Both the position numbers and the translations under genes were made by a program. From Apium graveolens (lineage: Eukaryota; Streptophyta; Magnoliopsida; Apiales; Apiaceae): a stretch of 64,000 bases of DNA. The stretch is from NCBI RefSeq assembly GCF_009905375.1, contig NC_133648.1:311938565-312002564 (forward strand), read 5' to 3'. Position 1 is the stretch's first letter; each line of letters begins with the position of its first letter. The notes beneath the pieces are model-generated. The model did no database searches, had not been told where the DNA came from, and worked only from the letters and a program-made list of their open reading frames with translations. Below are positions 35,818 through 45,933 of the stretch, one piece after another.

Positions 35818-37521
35818 CTATGGGAGACGCATACCAGAACGTTTGTTAACCAATACCAGAGCGTGGGAAACTAACTTCGTAACACAATCAATACACATGT
35901 GAAACCCACCCAAAATAGCAACATTATCTACTAGAGAGATTAGATCATGCATCAAAATAAAACTCATAGACCAATTAGACGCTTCTTTATGTTGTTTAAG
36001 CAAATTAATGACTTGAAAATCTTGGTTATGAACTTTTCTACTAGAAATAAAAACATGATGAGTTTTATTATTAACTACCAAAGACTGTTCAAGAGTGGAA
36101 AATAAAAGAATAGAATCGAGTGTGGGTGTCTCACCAACAGAAGTCTTAACAACGGTCTTAAGATCAAAATAACTATCCTCAAGTTGGGTTTCATGATTAG
36201 AACAAATGGCATTCAATTCCTCTAACATCTCATCACAAGTGAAATTCTTATACAACTCATGCAATTCTTTATTGCTCTCATACTCACACGAAACATCTTC
36301 CTCAAGAAGAGACTCAACTGCACTATCCTCAAGATTCGACCAAGACACAACCTCATTTATCAAGTTAACTCCTACAGGTTGTTCAAAAAGCTCATTAGGT
36401 TGATTTCCTACATTAAAGATATTCAGATCTATCGACATGTTTCCAAATGTGAGTTTCATCGAACCATTTCTACAGTTAATCAAAGCATTAGAGGTGGCAA
36501 GAAAAGGCCTTCCTAAAATGATGGGGATTTGATTTTTGAGATTTTTGACTGGTTCGGTTTCTAGAACAATGAAATCGACGGGGAAGACAAAATCACCAAT
36601 TTTTATCAAAACATCTTCAACTATACCCTTAGGAGTTTTAACAGAACGACCAGCTAATTGAAGAGTAATACTGGTCTTTTTAAGTTCGCCTAAGCCCAAG
36701 GCTTGATAGACAGATAATGGAAGAAGATTCACACTAGCTCCCAAATCGAGTAAAGCTTTATCAATGAAGGTATTTCCTATGACACGAGAGATGGTAGTAC
36801 AACCAATATCCTTATACTTCACAGGAATTTGATTTGACAAGATAGAACTAACATGAGAGGTCAGGAAAGCTTTCTTAGGAACATGAGTGGTTCTTTTATG
36901 AGTACACAAATCTTTTAGACACTTATCATAAGAGGGAACTTGTTGAATTGCATATAAAAGAGGAATGTTGATCTTGACTTGCTTAAAAACTTCCAAAATC
37001 ATATCTAGCCGAGCAGATTGTTTGTTTGAGATAAGTCTTTGAGAAAACGGAGCTTTTGGATTAAAGACTTTTTCATTAGACGCATCAGAGTGGGGTTTTG
37101 AAGGTGGTTCTTTGGATGGTGATGACTCATTAGATTCAAAAGTTTCAGGATTTGGATTGGGAGGTTGTTGAAGACTATGATTCAAGAGTAGAGGATGTGG
37201 TTTAGATGTTAATTTATCTTGTTGATGAGTATTAATACCAGCATGATTGTTGAATTGATTGACAGACCTTAAAGAGATGACAGAGTTTACAGTTTCATGA
37301 GACTTTTGGTTTTGATGAAATTTAGGATTAGCCTCGGGTTGACTAGGGAAATGATTTTTCTCTCTCTCACTGATTGTGTTTGCCAATTGACTAACTTGGA
37401 CCTCTAGCTTAGATATGGCTTGTGTGTTTGAATTTAACAACTGCCTATCTTGGGTCATAGCTTGCATGAAAGATTGTTGAGACTTAAGTAAAGCCTCCAT
37501 ACTTTTTTTAATGGAATTCAA
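35818..37521 (-). CDS. Athila-like Gag C-terminus and aspartic protease
   Basis: A 567-codon frame. The N-terminal 60 residues form a helix (KKSMEALLKSQQSFMQAMTQ) typical of Athila Gag, followed by a Ser/Pro/Asn-rich linker. The protease domain holds the active site LLDLGASVNLLPLSVYQALG (D-L-G-A form seen in Athila-type proteases), then the IGDFVFPVDFIVLE strands and IPIILGRPFLATSNALINC. The last 170 residues lead toward where RT should begin but end first. It is intact over this stretch; the upstream capsid part is separated by stops. Confidence 0.8.
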   Translation of the reverse strand: MNSIKKSMEALLKSQQSFMQAMTQDRQLLNSNTQAISKLEVQVSQLANTISEREKNHFPSQPEANPKFHQNQKSHETVNSVISLRSVNQFNNHAGINTHQQDKLTSKPHPLLLNHSLQQPPNPNPETFESNESSPSKEPPSKPHSDASNEKVFNPKAPFSQRLISNKQSARLDMILEVFKQVKINIPLLYAIQQVPSYDKCLKDLCTHKRTTHVPKKAFLTSHVSSILSNQIPVKYKDIGCTTISRVIGNTFIDKALLDLGASVNLLPLSVYQALGLGELKKTSITLQLAGRSVKTPKGIVEDVLIKIGDFVFPVDFIVLETEPVKNLKNQIPIILGRPFLATSNALINCRNGSMKLTFGNMSIDLNIFNVGNQPNELFEQPVGVNLINEVVSWSNLEDSAVESLLEEDVSCEYESNKELHELYKNFTCDEMLEELNAICSNHETQLEDSYFDLKTVVKTSVGETPTLDSILLFSTLEQSLVVNNKTHHVFISSRKVHNQDFQVINLLKQHKEASNWSMSFILMHDLISLVDNVAILGGFHMCIDCVTKLVSHALVLVNKRSGMRLP

Positions 37522-37553
37522 TTTCTTATCAGATTCACTAAAACCAGGAGGGT

Positions 37554-38145
37554 TTAAGGGGACTGAGTTAGGATAATGACCAAGGTTTTGAGTTGGGTAT
37601 GGACCAGGATTGGGCTTTTGAAAAGCAGGTTAAGAATTTTGATTAAACTGATTGTATTGACCTTGGTTCCATGAGAAATTTGGGTGATTCTTCCAACCAG
37701 GATTGTATGTGGGTGCATATGGATCATTCCTAACTCTAGGTTGAAATATAACATTGACTTGTTCACTTTCAGGGCAATTGTCTATTACATGATTAGGAGA
37801 ACTATAATTTGCTCAGATAGAAAATTGAGAAGACACCTTGTTGGTTTCTAAGGCTTCTAGACGTTTAGTGAGTGTAACTAACTTAGCTTCGGTTGCAATA
37901 GAATTACCAACTACGTGTAAGCCCTTAGATCTTTCAGGTTCTAGATTAGGTTCCCTAGTTGACTCCCACAACATTATTTTTTCAGCTAACTCCTCAAAAA
38001 ATTGCCAAGCTTCTTCCTCATTTTTATCCATAAATTTACCTTGGCACATAGACTCTAACAAAGCAGTGGTTTGACTGTCTAAGGCTTTATAAAGAATTTT
38101 ACAAAGTCTCCATTTTTCTATACCATGTTGAGGACACTTAGACAA
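37554..38145 (-). pseudogene. Athila-like Gag, middle segment
   Basis: Two open pieces (38145-37813 and 37766-37554) continue the capsid region: SMCQGKFMDKNEEEAWQFFE and LAEKIMLWESTREPN, then a VIDNCPESEQV-type segment and an Asn/Pro/Gln-rich stretch before the helix of the next segment. Stops near 37810 and 37630 break the frame. Confidence 0.7.
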
Positions 38146-38247
38146 AAGTTTTTTAAATCTATCAAAATACTTCCAAAAAGACTCATTTCGATTTTGTTGA
38201 AATTGGTTAATTTCATTCCTAAGTCTGTTTGCCTTATGGTTTGGAAA

Positions 38248-38817
38248 CTATTTTTTAAGAAAGATAGACACAAATGCATCCCACGTGGAAATAAATTTAA
38301 CGGGTAGACTATACAACCATTGTTTAGCCTCTTCTTTTAAAGCAAAATTAATAAGTCTGAGCCTAATGGAGTCTGAGCTAAGTTGTTGGAGTTTTTGTAA
38401 AGCACAAACTTCCTCAAATTCTCGAATGAAAAGACATGGATCCTCTCTCTCTACCCCAGAAAACCTAGGTAACATACTAATGTGGTGATGTTTATTTTCA
38501 AAATTATTCGCGGTTACTTCTGGTAGAACTATGCATGCGGGTTCAGCGAAACGAGAGGGATAACAACGGTCTTTAAGTGAGACATCCATGATTACAGGTG
38601 AAATTTCTACTTCTTCTTTCGACTCAATTTTAGTGGGTGAAGAAAAGTTAATGGGTGAAGAAAAGTCGAGTTGTCTTACTACTTTAGGAGATGAAAGGTT
38701 AGAGTGTCTTATTAATCTAGATGAATGGTATCGAATCCAATTACTTTGCATATAAGAAAAGTAATCACGTAGCAGGCAAAAGCTATAAGTAAACACCCAA
38801 AAAAATTGGAAAATCAA
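38248..38817 (-). pseudogene. Athila-like Gag, capsid N-terminal segment
   Basis: Minus-strand frame with the retrotransposon Gag core: a HISMLPRFSGVEREDPCLFI entry, FEEVCALQKLQ, then LRLINFALKEEAKQWLYSLP and STWDAFVSIFLKKF. Family members continue into the middle segment without interruption; here a stop lies between the two. The first 70 residues are unlike conserved Gag and may precede the true start. Confidence 0.75.
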
Positions 38818-39687
38818 AAAGAAAATCTTAGATCTATGGGTAATCCTAAAAATAATCTAGATAGCTCCTAACTTTTGGCCCACCAAAACGTCTATTAATC
38901 TAGATTTGTTCAAACCAATTGGCCAGGTAAGCGGGGGCACTTCCTTGTAAACAAGACGCTGAATTAGAGAACCGTTAGCCTAGTCACCAATCCAAATTGG
39001 CCAGGTAAATGATACACTTGCCTTGTCACCAAAAGTTCGAATAATTCCAAATTTACTTCCTCTTTTAGGTACCTTCCTAATTGAGCTTGAAATCCTATGG
39101 GCCAACGTCTACTTAATTTTATTAAGGTGGGTGAATGCAAGATGAAGGAATTAGTGATTTGTGGGCCAAGGAAAGGGTAATGAAATCCTTCACCTTATCT
39201 TGTAATGGGGTGGCGCCCTTAAGATTGATTAGATGATGCAGCACACAAAGAATAAGATAATAAACACTTATGGATGCACTACACTACGTGTATTATTCTA
39301 AATAGTTCGTACCTCTTTCCTCTAGCAATCGCCACAATTGTATAAGATGGAAAACAATAAATACAAAAAGAAAATCTAGATTATGTGATCCTACGTGAGA
39401 GAATGAATGATGCAACAAATTGGTTATTAACAATTAACTAATATTTTTGGATTTTTCAAATATTTATTTTTTTTTAGATTTTTCAATAATAAAAGTGAGA
39501 AAAAAAATAGAGAGGTGATACGGAATACCGAAAAGCGCTATCAAAAATTCCAAAAGAGATGGCGAGACCTCCTAGCAATCTTCTTATCCAAACTTTCCTC
39601 CGCTTTACGATTTCCTAAAAAACAAAGAGAAAACAAAAAAAAACTAGTCCGGAGAATTAAATATCAAGGAGTGAAAATTAACAATAG
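38818..39687 (-). other. Athila-like element 5' leader
   Basis: Untranslated leader between primer-binding site and gag on the minus strand. Long leaders are usual in Athila elements. A CCAATTGGCCAGGTAA motif occurs twice near 38918 and 38995. Confidence 0.55.
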
Positions 39688-39706
39688 TCCCCGGCAGCGG
39701 CGCCAA
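39688..39706 (-). other. Athila-like element primer-binding site
   Basis: Minus strand TTGGCGCCGCTGCCGGGGA, the classic primer site of plant Gypsy elements, five bases from the LTR end. Confidence 0.9.
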
Positions 39707-39711
39707 AAACT

Positions 39712-40570
39712 TGATTTGTAAAATAACTGCAAGTGCACAGCGATTAATTGTAGCAAATACAGGTCGATCCACAGAGACTATGAATTTTCAAAACCCTAAC
39801 AATTTAAATTAGGCGAACTAGACAATAAGATTTGAGAGGAGTTTGAATTAACCTAATTAGAAAATAGATCAAATAATATGAAAAACCTAGGAATCCGAAT
39901 CCATTAATCAATCACAATTAAAATCAACTCGCCCTAAAATCAATTCTCTTTTCTTCACTACTAAATTTTAATTAACGAGACAAGCATATACTATGAAACT
40001 TGTTTTTTAACAATAACCCATCAAAACTTCATGGAGCAAGCATAGGCTATGAAAAATATATCCGGTAACAATAATATATCAAAATCACTTTGTCAAGTAA
40101 ACAATTAAGCACCAAGAAAAATCATGAGAATTAAATAATAGGAACGAGAAGATATCAAAGCAATTAAATTAACTTGATCTTCATCCTAGGGAACGAATTT
40201 AGCTACACATGATAAAAAGATGAACAAAACAAATAACTAATTGAATGTCTTGGGTGTTGGAATGTTGAATGTGTAAAATACAAGAGGGGAGACCCATATA
40301 TATAAGGAAAATATGAGGGTTGGGTTCTTGGAATACAAGTAGGATTCTTAAAGTGAATTTTTCTTCTTCTCCAATAAGGATTCTATTTATCTTCCAATTC
40401 CTTTGACTTCTAGAATAGTCCACCTCCTTCCTTATTTGCTCCTTTTCCAACTCAAATTCTGATTTTATTTATTTTCCTACAAAACAAAGTAAAACAATTT
40501 ATTTATTAATAAAATTACGAAAACGAACATAAAATAGGTATTAATAATATGCAATAATATGGACCTATCA
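39712..40570 (-). repeat. Athila-like element 5' LTR
   Basis: 859 bp, partner of 33689-34543. A TATATATATGGG promoter-like box lies near 40292-40303 on the minus strand. Confidence 0.9.
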
Positions 40571-40575
40571 GTTGT

Positions 40576-42396
40576 CATTGATGATGTAGCACTGGTAGCT
40601 GGTCTTGAAGTGAATCTTCTCAGTGTTAGCCAATTTGTAGACAAAGGCTTTGAAGTTTTATTCAACAAAGAAGAAAACACTTTTATCAGCAAGAAAACTG
40701 GTGAAGTTGCTCTGAAAGGAGTAAGGAAAGGAAGCTTATTTATTACAGATTTTGACTCAACAAATAAGGATGGTGTTTGTTGCTTCTACACCAAGGCATC
40801 AGAAGAACAAAGCAAGCTCTGGAATAAAAAGCTGTCTCACTTGAATTTCAAGGCAATGAACACCTTGATCAAAAAGGAGTTGGTAAGAGACATGCCTAAA
40901 CTGGAGTTTGCTCAAGTTGAAGTTTTTGAAGCTTGTCAGAAAGGAAAAATGAAAAGATCAAGTCACAAGTTAAAAACTGTGAATTCTATAAGTACTCATT
41001 TGCAACTGATTCATATGGACTTGTTTGGGCCAGTAAATGTCTTATCAATTTCAAGGAACAAATATGCACTTGTGATGGTGGATGATTTCTCAAGATACAC
41101 TTAGGTAGAGTTTATGCACTCTAATGATGAAACTCCACATATCATAATTGAGCACATCAAGAAGATAGAAAATAGGCCGAAGATTATAATTGTGTGAAAA
41201 GATTGAGAAGTGACAATGGAACAGAATTTAGAAATGCAACATTAAGTGAATTCTGCAAAGACAAAGGCATTGTTCATGAATTCTCAGCTGCTAGAACACT
41301 TCAACAAAATGGATTAGTTGAGAGAAAGAACAGAATATTAGTTGAAGCTGCTAGGACAATGCTGCAAGATACCAAGTTGCCAACAAGTTTCTGGGAAGAA
41401 GCTATTAACACTGCATGTTATACTCAGAACATATATCTCATTAACAAGGCACATGGCAAGTCACCTTACTCAATCATGTCTAAAAGAAAGCCTAATGTGA
41501 AGCATCTTCATGTGTTTGGAAGCAAGTGTTACATTTTGAAAGACAACTCTGAATATGTGGGAAAATTTGACTCAAAGGTTTTTGAAGCAATTTTTATGGG
41601 ATATTCACTGGAAAGAACAGCCTACAAAGTTTATGTGATAGATCAAAAGAAGATTATGGAGAGCACATATGTGACTTTTGATGATGACAAGTGTCCAGGC
41701 TTGGAATGTCTTGATGATAATGAAGCTGGAGCCCTTACATTTGATAACCTCAACATTGATAGTGATTATGATGGGGAAGATAAAGTTGATGCATAACAGA
41801 TATTAAATGAAGAGACTACTCAACAGGAAAATCATGAAAATGGAAGCTCATCTCAAACACCTGAATTTGATAGCACAAACTCAGGGGGAGAAAGAGAAGA
41901 AGGACCCAGCAGTCATACCAACAATAAAGAAAATGATGAAGGCACAAGTCAACAAACTCATACAAGGAAGTGGGATATAAGTCATACTAGAGAAGCAATT
42001 ATTGGTGATCCTACTGCTGGTGTGAGGACTAGAAGTGCAACTGCTAATGAGTGCCTACATGCATGTTTTCTGTCTCAAGTAGAGCCTAAGAAAATTGATG
42101 AAGCTCTACTGGATCCTGATTGGAAATCTGCCATGCAGGAAGAGCTGAATCAGTTTGAAAGAAACAAAGTTTGGAAACTGGTTCTTGCACCAAAGAATAG
42201 GAGCATAATTGGAACAAAATGGGTGTTTAGGAACAGGATGGATGAAAATGGTATAGTCACCAGAAATAAAGCAAGGTTGGTTGCAAAAGGCTACTCTCAA
42301 GAGGAAGGAATTGATTATGACGAAACTTTTGCTCCAGTTGCAAGACTTGAAGCAATAAGAATTTTTCTAGGCATTTGCTGCACATTCAAATTTTAA
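40576..42396 (+). pseudogene. Element 2 protease end, integrase and start of RT
   Basis: The reading resumes after the Athila-like insertion. Domains in order: end of protease (VAGLEVNLLSVSQFVDKGF); GAG-pre-integrase with WNKKLSHLNFKAMNTLIKK; integrase core with catalytic Asp in HMDLFGPV, second Asp in RSDNGTEF and Glu in NGLVERKN; the integrase C-terminal GSKCYILKDNSEYVGKFD; then the linker into RT with [18 protein letters not shown] and [13 protein letters not shown]. Stops at 41102-41104 and 41794-41796 and a frame change near 41190 inactivate it. All three integrase catalytic residues are still readable. Confidence 0.85.
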
Positions 42397-42397
42397 A

Positions 42398-42785
42398 GTG
42401 TATCACATGGATGTCAAGAGTGCCTTCCTGAATGGTGAGCTAGAAGAAGAAGTTTATGTGCAACAGCCACCTGGCTTTGAAGAACCAGAATTTCCAAAAT
42501 TTGTGTACAAATTACTCAAGGCTTTATATGGACTAAAACAGGCACCTAGAGCTTGGTATGACACTCTGTCAGAATTCCTACTAAAGCATGGTTTCACTAG
42601 AGGTACCATAGACAAGACTCTCTTCTACAAAAAATATGGTGAAGATATGATCCTAGTTCAGATTTATGTGGATGATATCATCTTTGATTCTACTAATGAG
42701 AAGCTTTGCTAAAGATTCTCCAAGCTTATGCAAAGTGAATATGAAATGAGTATGATGGGGGAACTGAGTTACTTCCTTAGACTTT
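42398..42785 (+). pseudogene. Element 2 reverse transcriptase core
   Basis: Copia RT palm in the +1 frame relative to the previous segment: [20 protein letters not shown] with a catalytic Asp, [20 protein letters not shown], and [14 protein letters not shown] with the YVDD active site, then a stop at 42710-42712. The reading goes on as MMGELSYFLRL before another stop at 42785. Confidence 0.85.
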
Positions 42786-43605
42786 AAGTTAGTCAAAGAA
42801 GTGATGGTATCTTCATCAGCCAAACTAAGTATGTCAAGGATCTATTGAAAAAGTTTGGTATGGTTGATTGTTCACCTGCATCTACACCTATGTCTACTGC
42901 AACAGAGTTGGATGAAGATAAAAAAGGGCAAAATTGTAGATATCTCAAGCTATAGAGGGATGATTGGATCATTGCTTTATTTAACATCAAGTAGACCAGA
43001 CATCATGTTTGCCTATGTGCAAGATTTCAAGTCAGTCCAAAAGAATCACATTTGATGGCTGTAAAATGGATTTTCAGATATTTGAAGGAAACTCTAAACT
43101 TGGGATTATGGTATCCTAAGGGAACTGGTTTTGAAGCTATTGGTTACACAGATGCAGATTTTGCTGGATGCATTGTTGACAAGAAGAGCACTAGTGGAAG
43201 ATGTCAATTTCTTGGACAAAGACTTGTATCCTGGTACAGCAAAAATAACAGTCTGTATCAACTTCTACAGCTGAGGCTGAATACATAGCTGCAGGAAGTT
43301 GTTGTGCTCAAGTGCTTTGGATTAGAAATCAACTAATGGATTATGGCCTACTATTACACAAAATTCCTATTATTTGTGACAATACTAGCGCTATATCCAT
43401 AGTAGCTAATCCAGTTAATCATTCTAGGACAAAGCACATTGATGTAAGGTACCATTTTATTAGAGAACATGCTACAAATGGTACCATTGAGTTCATTTTT
43501 GTTCCAACAGAAAAACAATTAGCTGACATTTTTACTAAACCTTTGGATGAAGCAACTTTCACTAGACTTGTAGGTGAAATTGGAATGCTTAATTCTTCAA
43601 CCTAA
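42786..43605 (+). pseudogene. Element 2 RNase H and C-terminal pol
   Basis: Broken into three frames: VSQRSDGIFISQTKYVKDLL and YRGMIGSLLYLTSSRPDIMF (connection), then WIFRYLKETLNLGLWYP and GYTDADFAGCIVDKKSTSGR (first RNase H Asp), then the EAEYIAA segment and CDNTSAISIVANPVNHSRTK, ending KQLADIFTKPLDEATF, the typical Copia C-terminus. Catalytic Asp/Glu residues can be read but not in one frame. Confidence 0.8.
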
Positions 43606-45130
43606 GGCAAGAACTCAGCTAATGTTTTGCAGCAGATTAATCTCCAGTAAAACAAAGTTAATTTGATTTAATTGGAAATTAACTGAAATATGAGTTATAA
43701 ATATTTCAGAAATCTCTGCATATATATTTTTCAAATTCAAATTCAACTTGGAATTTTTCAAATTCTAAGTAAACTCCTCAGTTGTTAATTTACATTCTTA
43801 ATATGTAAAATTAACATAAGGCAGAATTGAAATAATCAAAAGTATATAGAGAACTGAGTTCTCGATAAGTTTAAGTGACTTCTCGATAAATAATTTTAGG
43901 ACTGCTCGAGTGAGTTTTCGACAAGTCAATTTACTGACTTCTCGAGTGACTTCTCGATGGGCTTAAAAATGACTTATCGATAAGTCCTTGTAAAGTTCTC
44001 TAGTAGCGTTATTTCACAGAGTTCTCTACAAGTACAATTTTTGAATTATCAATAACTCAGAACTGAAATAATTTAACTTAATAAATTAATTTGGTAAAAT
44101 ACTTTTAGGAAAAGTTATTCTAATTTTATTTTGTATTTATTCAAATAAAAGTTGAAATTAATTAGTCCAATTTTGGACAAACTGGGTATTTATTTGACAT
44201 CTCGATAAGTCAATTTTTAGTCCTCTATAAGAGTAATTTAAAATGACTTCTCGATATGTATTTCAATTCTTAAAAATGACTTCTCGATAAGCAAACTCCA
44301 AACGTCTATTTTTGAGTTCTCGACAAGGCATCTGTTTTTACTGTAAATACCCAGACTTCTCGATACATATTTTAACTTGTAATTTTTCAAAATTCTAAGT
44401 AAACTGTATATTTATTAATTCATATCCTAAATATATAAAGTTAATAAATAATAGATCAAAAGAAGCAAAAAGTATGAAAAACTAGAATAATTTAATTCAT
44501 AAATTATGTTCAGCAAAATACTTTTGACATAAAATATGTTCTAATTTTATATTGATTAAAATTTAGAACTTATAAGTCCTTTTTGGACAAACTGAGTATT
44601 TACAAGACATGTCGATAAGCTTATTTTACTTCTCTAATCAAGAACCTAAAATAACTTCTCGTATATGCGTACAATGTTCAAAATGACTTCTCGAATAAAT
44701 CCAAATATGTATTTCAGATTTTTCATTAAGTCATTTGTTTTGTCTATAATTACTCAGACTTATTGACACATTTACATGGTTATATGTATATTTTTGATCA
44801 AATGTGGAATATGTCAGTCTAATGTAAGTAGACTGGTATACTATATGTGATGTTTTGAGAATACTGATAATAGTTGAATTTATTTGACTATGTGCTAATT
44901 ATGTGTTTTGAATTTATTCAGAATAAATCTTTCTCAGTACAGAGTATTTGATTTGATTAGTGAGCTAGTGGAATATCTTTTGCTTCTAGGAAGGGTTACT
45001 TTTTGTGTAAATGTTCTTGAGTACTTGCATGAGGAATAGTTAATCTAGAAAGGCAAGTCACTTTTAAGTGCGTAGGTACGCGTAAAGTGTGCTTATGTAA
45101 TTATAACACTTATTAACCGCGTAACTCAAG
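43606..45130 (+). other. Element 2 spacer with TCTCGATAAG motif array
   Basis: Non-coding stretch between pol and the additional ORF. Between about 43860 and 44700 it holds roughly a dozen GACTTCTCGATAAGT-like motifs, the reverse complement of motifs in this element's LTR. Two longer blocks around AACTGAGTATTTAC/AACTGGGTATTTAT are also repeated (44190 and 44590), suggesting an old duplication of about 400 bp. Confidence 0.7.
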
Positions 45131-45149
45131 TATCTCTTGGTATCTTTTC

Positions 45150-45251
45150 TCCTTCTATAAATTCAAATCCTTCTCTCTTCATTATTCATCACTACTTTTT
45201 CTCTCAACAAACATCCTAACTCCAAACCCTCATCTTGTTCAAGTCTCTCAA
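45150..45251 (+). promoter_or_regulatory. Promoter-like block before the element 2 additional ORF
   Basis: A TATAAATT box at 45156-45163 is followed about 30 bases on by a CT/CA-rich leader (CTTCATTATTCATCACTAC) without ATG until 45252. The composition resembles a plant core promoter and 5' UTR and differs from the surrounding AT-rich spacer. Function is inferred from layout only. Confidence 0.45.
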
Positions 45252-45485
45252 ATGGATGCTCATGTATTCTACAAGCTAAACAATGGCGTTTATCTACCAT
45301 CCCTTCATTTGGATGATAACAAGGTCTACTATGACCCTATTGGGCTTCGTGTCCGCATCGGAGGGATAGTCTGCAGTCTTTTTGATGTTCCCATTGAAGT
45401 TTTTGAAGAACTTTCTTGGGATGATCAAATAAATTTTCTATTTTTCGAGGGTAAGTCTCGTTCGAACAGGAGAGACGTGCTTTAG
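45252..45485 (+). pseudogene. Element 2 additional ORF, N-terminal fragment
   Basis: MDAHVFYKLNNGVYLPSLHL opens a 77-codon frame of ordinary globular composition (with VRIGGIVCSLFDVPIEVFEE) ending at TAG 45483-45485. By position it corresponds to the additional ORF seen at 1-3372, which here would continue, but the family A fragment inserted 12 bases later and most of the ORF is missing beyond it. No known domain is recognised. Confidence 0.5.
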
Positions 45486-45498
45486 AGAGTTTCTTATA

Positions 45499-45924
45499 CT
45501 AATTCCAGCTTTCTTCAATTGATGCTCTACTCATCAGACAGATTGCAGAAACATCAGTACTTGTTGAAAGCTTAGCTTCATAAATGTTACCATGCCTGTA
45601 TCCTTTCAGAACAACTTTGCCTTTAGATTTACTCACAATTTCACAGTGTTCTTCAAAGAAATCAACATGATAACCTCTGTCACAGATTTGACTTATACTC
45701 AGTAGGTTATGTTTAAGTCCTGAGACCAGAGCTACTTCTTTAATTATGACATTTCCAAGATTGATATTGCCATATCCCGATGTTTTTCCAATGTTGCCAT
45801 CTCCATAAGAAACACCTGGGCCAGCTTTCTCCACAAAGTCTGATAGCAGGGCCTTATTTCCAGTCATATGTCCTGAACATCCACTGTCCAGAACTAGAAT
45901 ATTTTTCCTGTTGCCCTGCAATCA
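45499..45924 (-). pseudogene. Family A protease and start of GAG-pre-integrase
   Basis: Reading ILVLDSGCSGHMTGNKALLS gives the Copia D-S-G active site, followed by GKTSGYGNINLGNVIIKEVA, LLSISQICDRGYHVDFFEEH and the opening of GAG-pre-integrase (SRASIEESWN), where it is cut off. It is in the same frame as gag but follows TAG (45934-45936) and TGA (45925-45927) stops. Confidence 0.8.
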
Positions 45925-45933
45925 TAAAGACCA

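Larger units (their letters stand above)
33689..40570 (-). mobile_element. Athila-like Gypsy element with gag-pro only
   Basis: A complete element on the minus strand inserted in the element 2 protease. LTRs are 33689-34543 (855 bp, 3') and 39712-40570 (859 bp, 5'), the target duplication is GTTGT at 33684-33688 and 40571-40575, and element 2 protein reading resumes exactly across it. LTRs differ by roughly 3% plus small indels. The interior encodes Gag and aspartic protease, but I see no RT, RNase H or integrase. It is a non-autonomous derivative. Confidence 0.9.
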
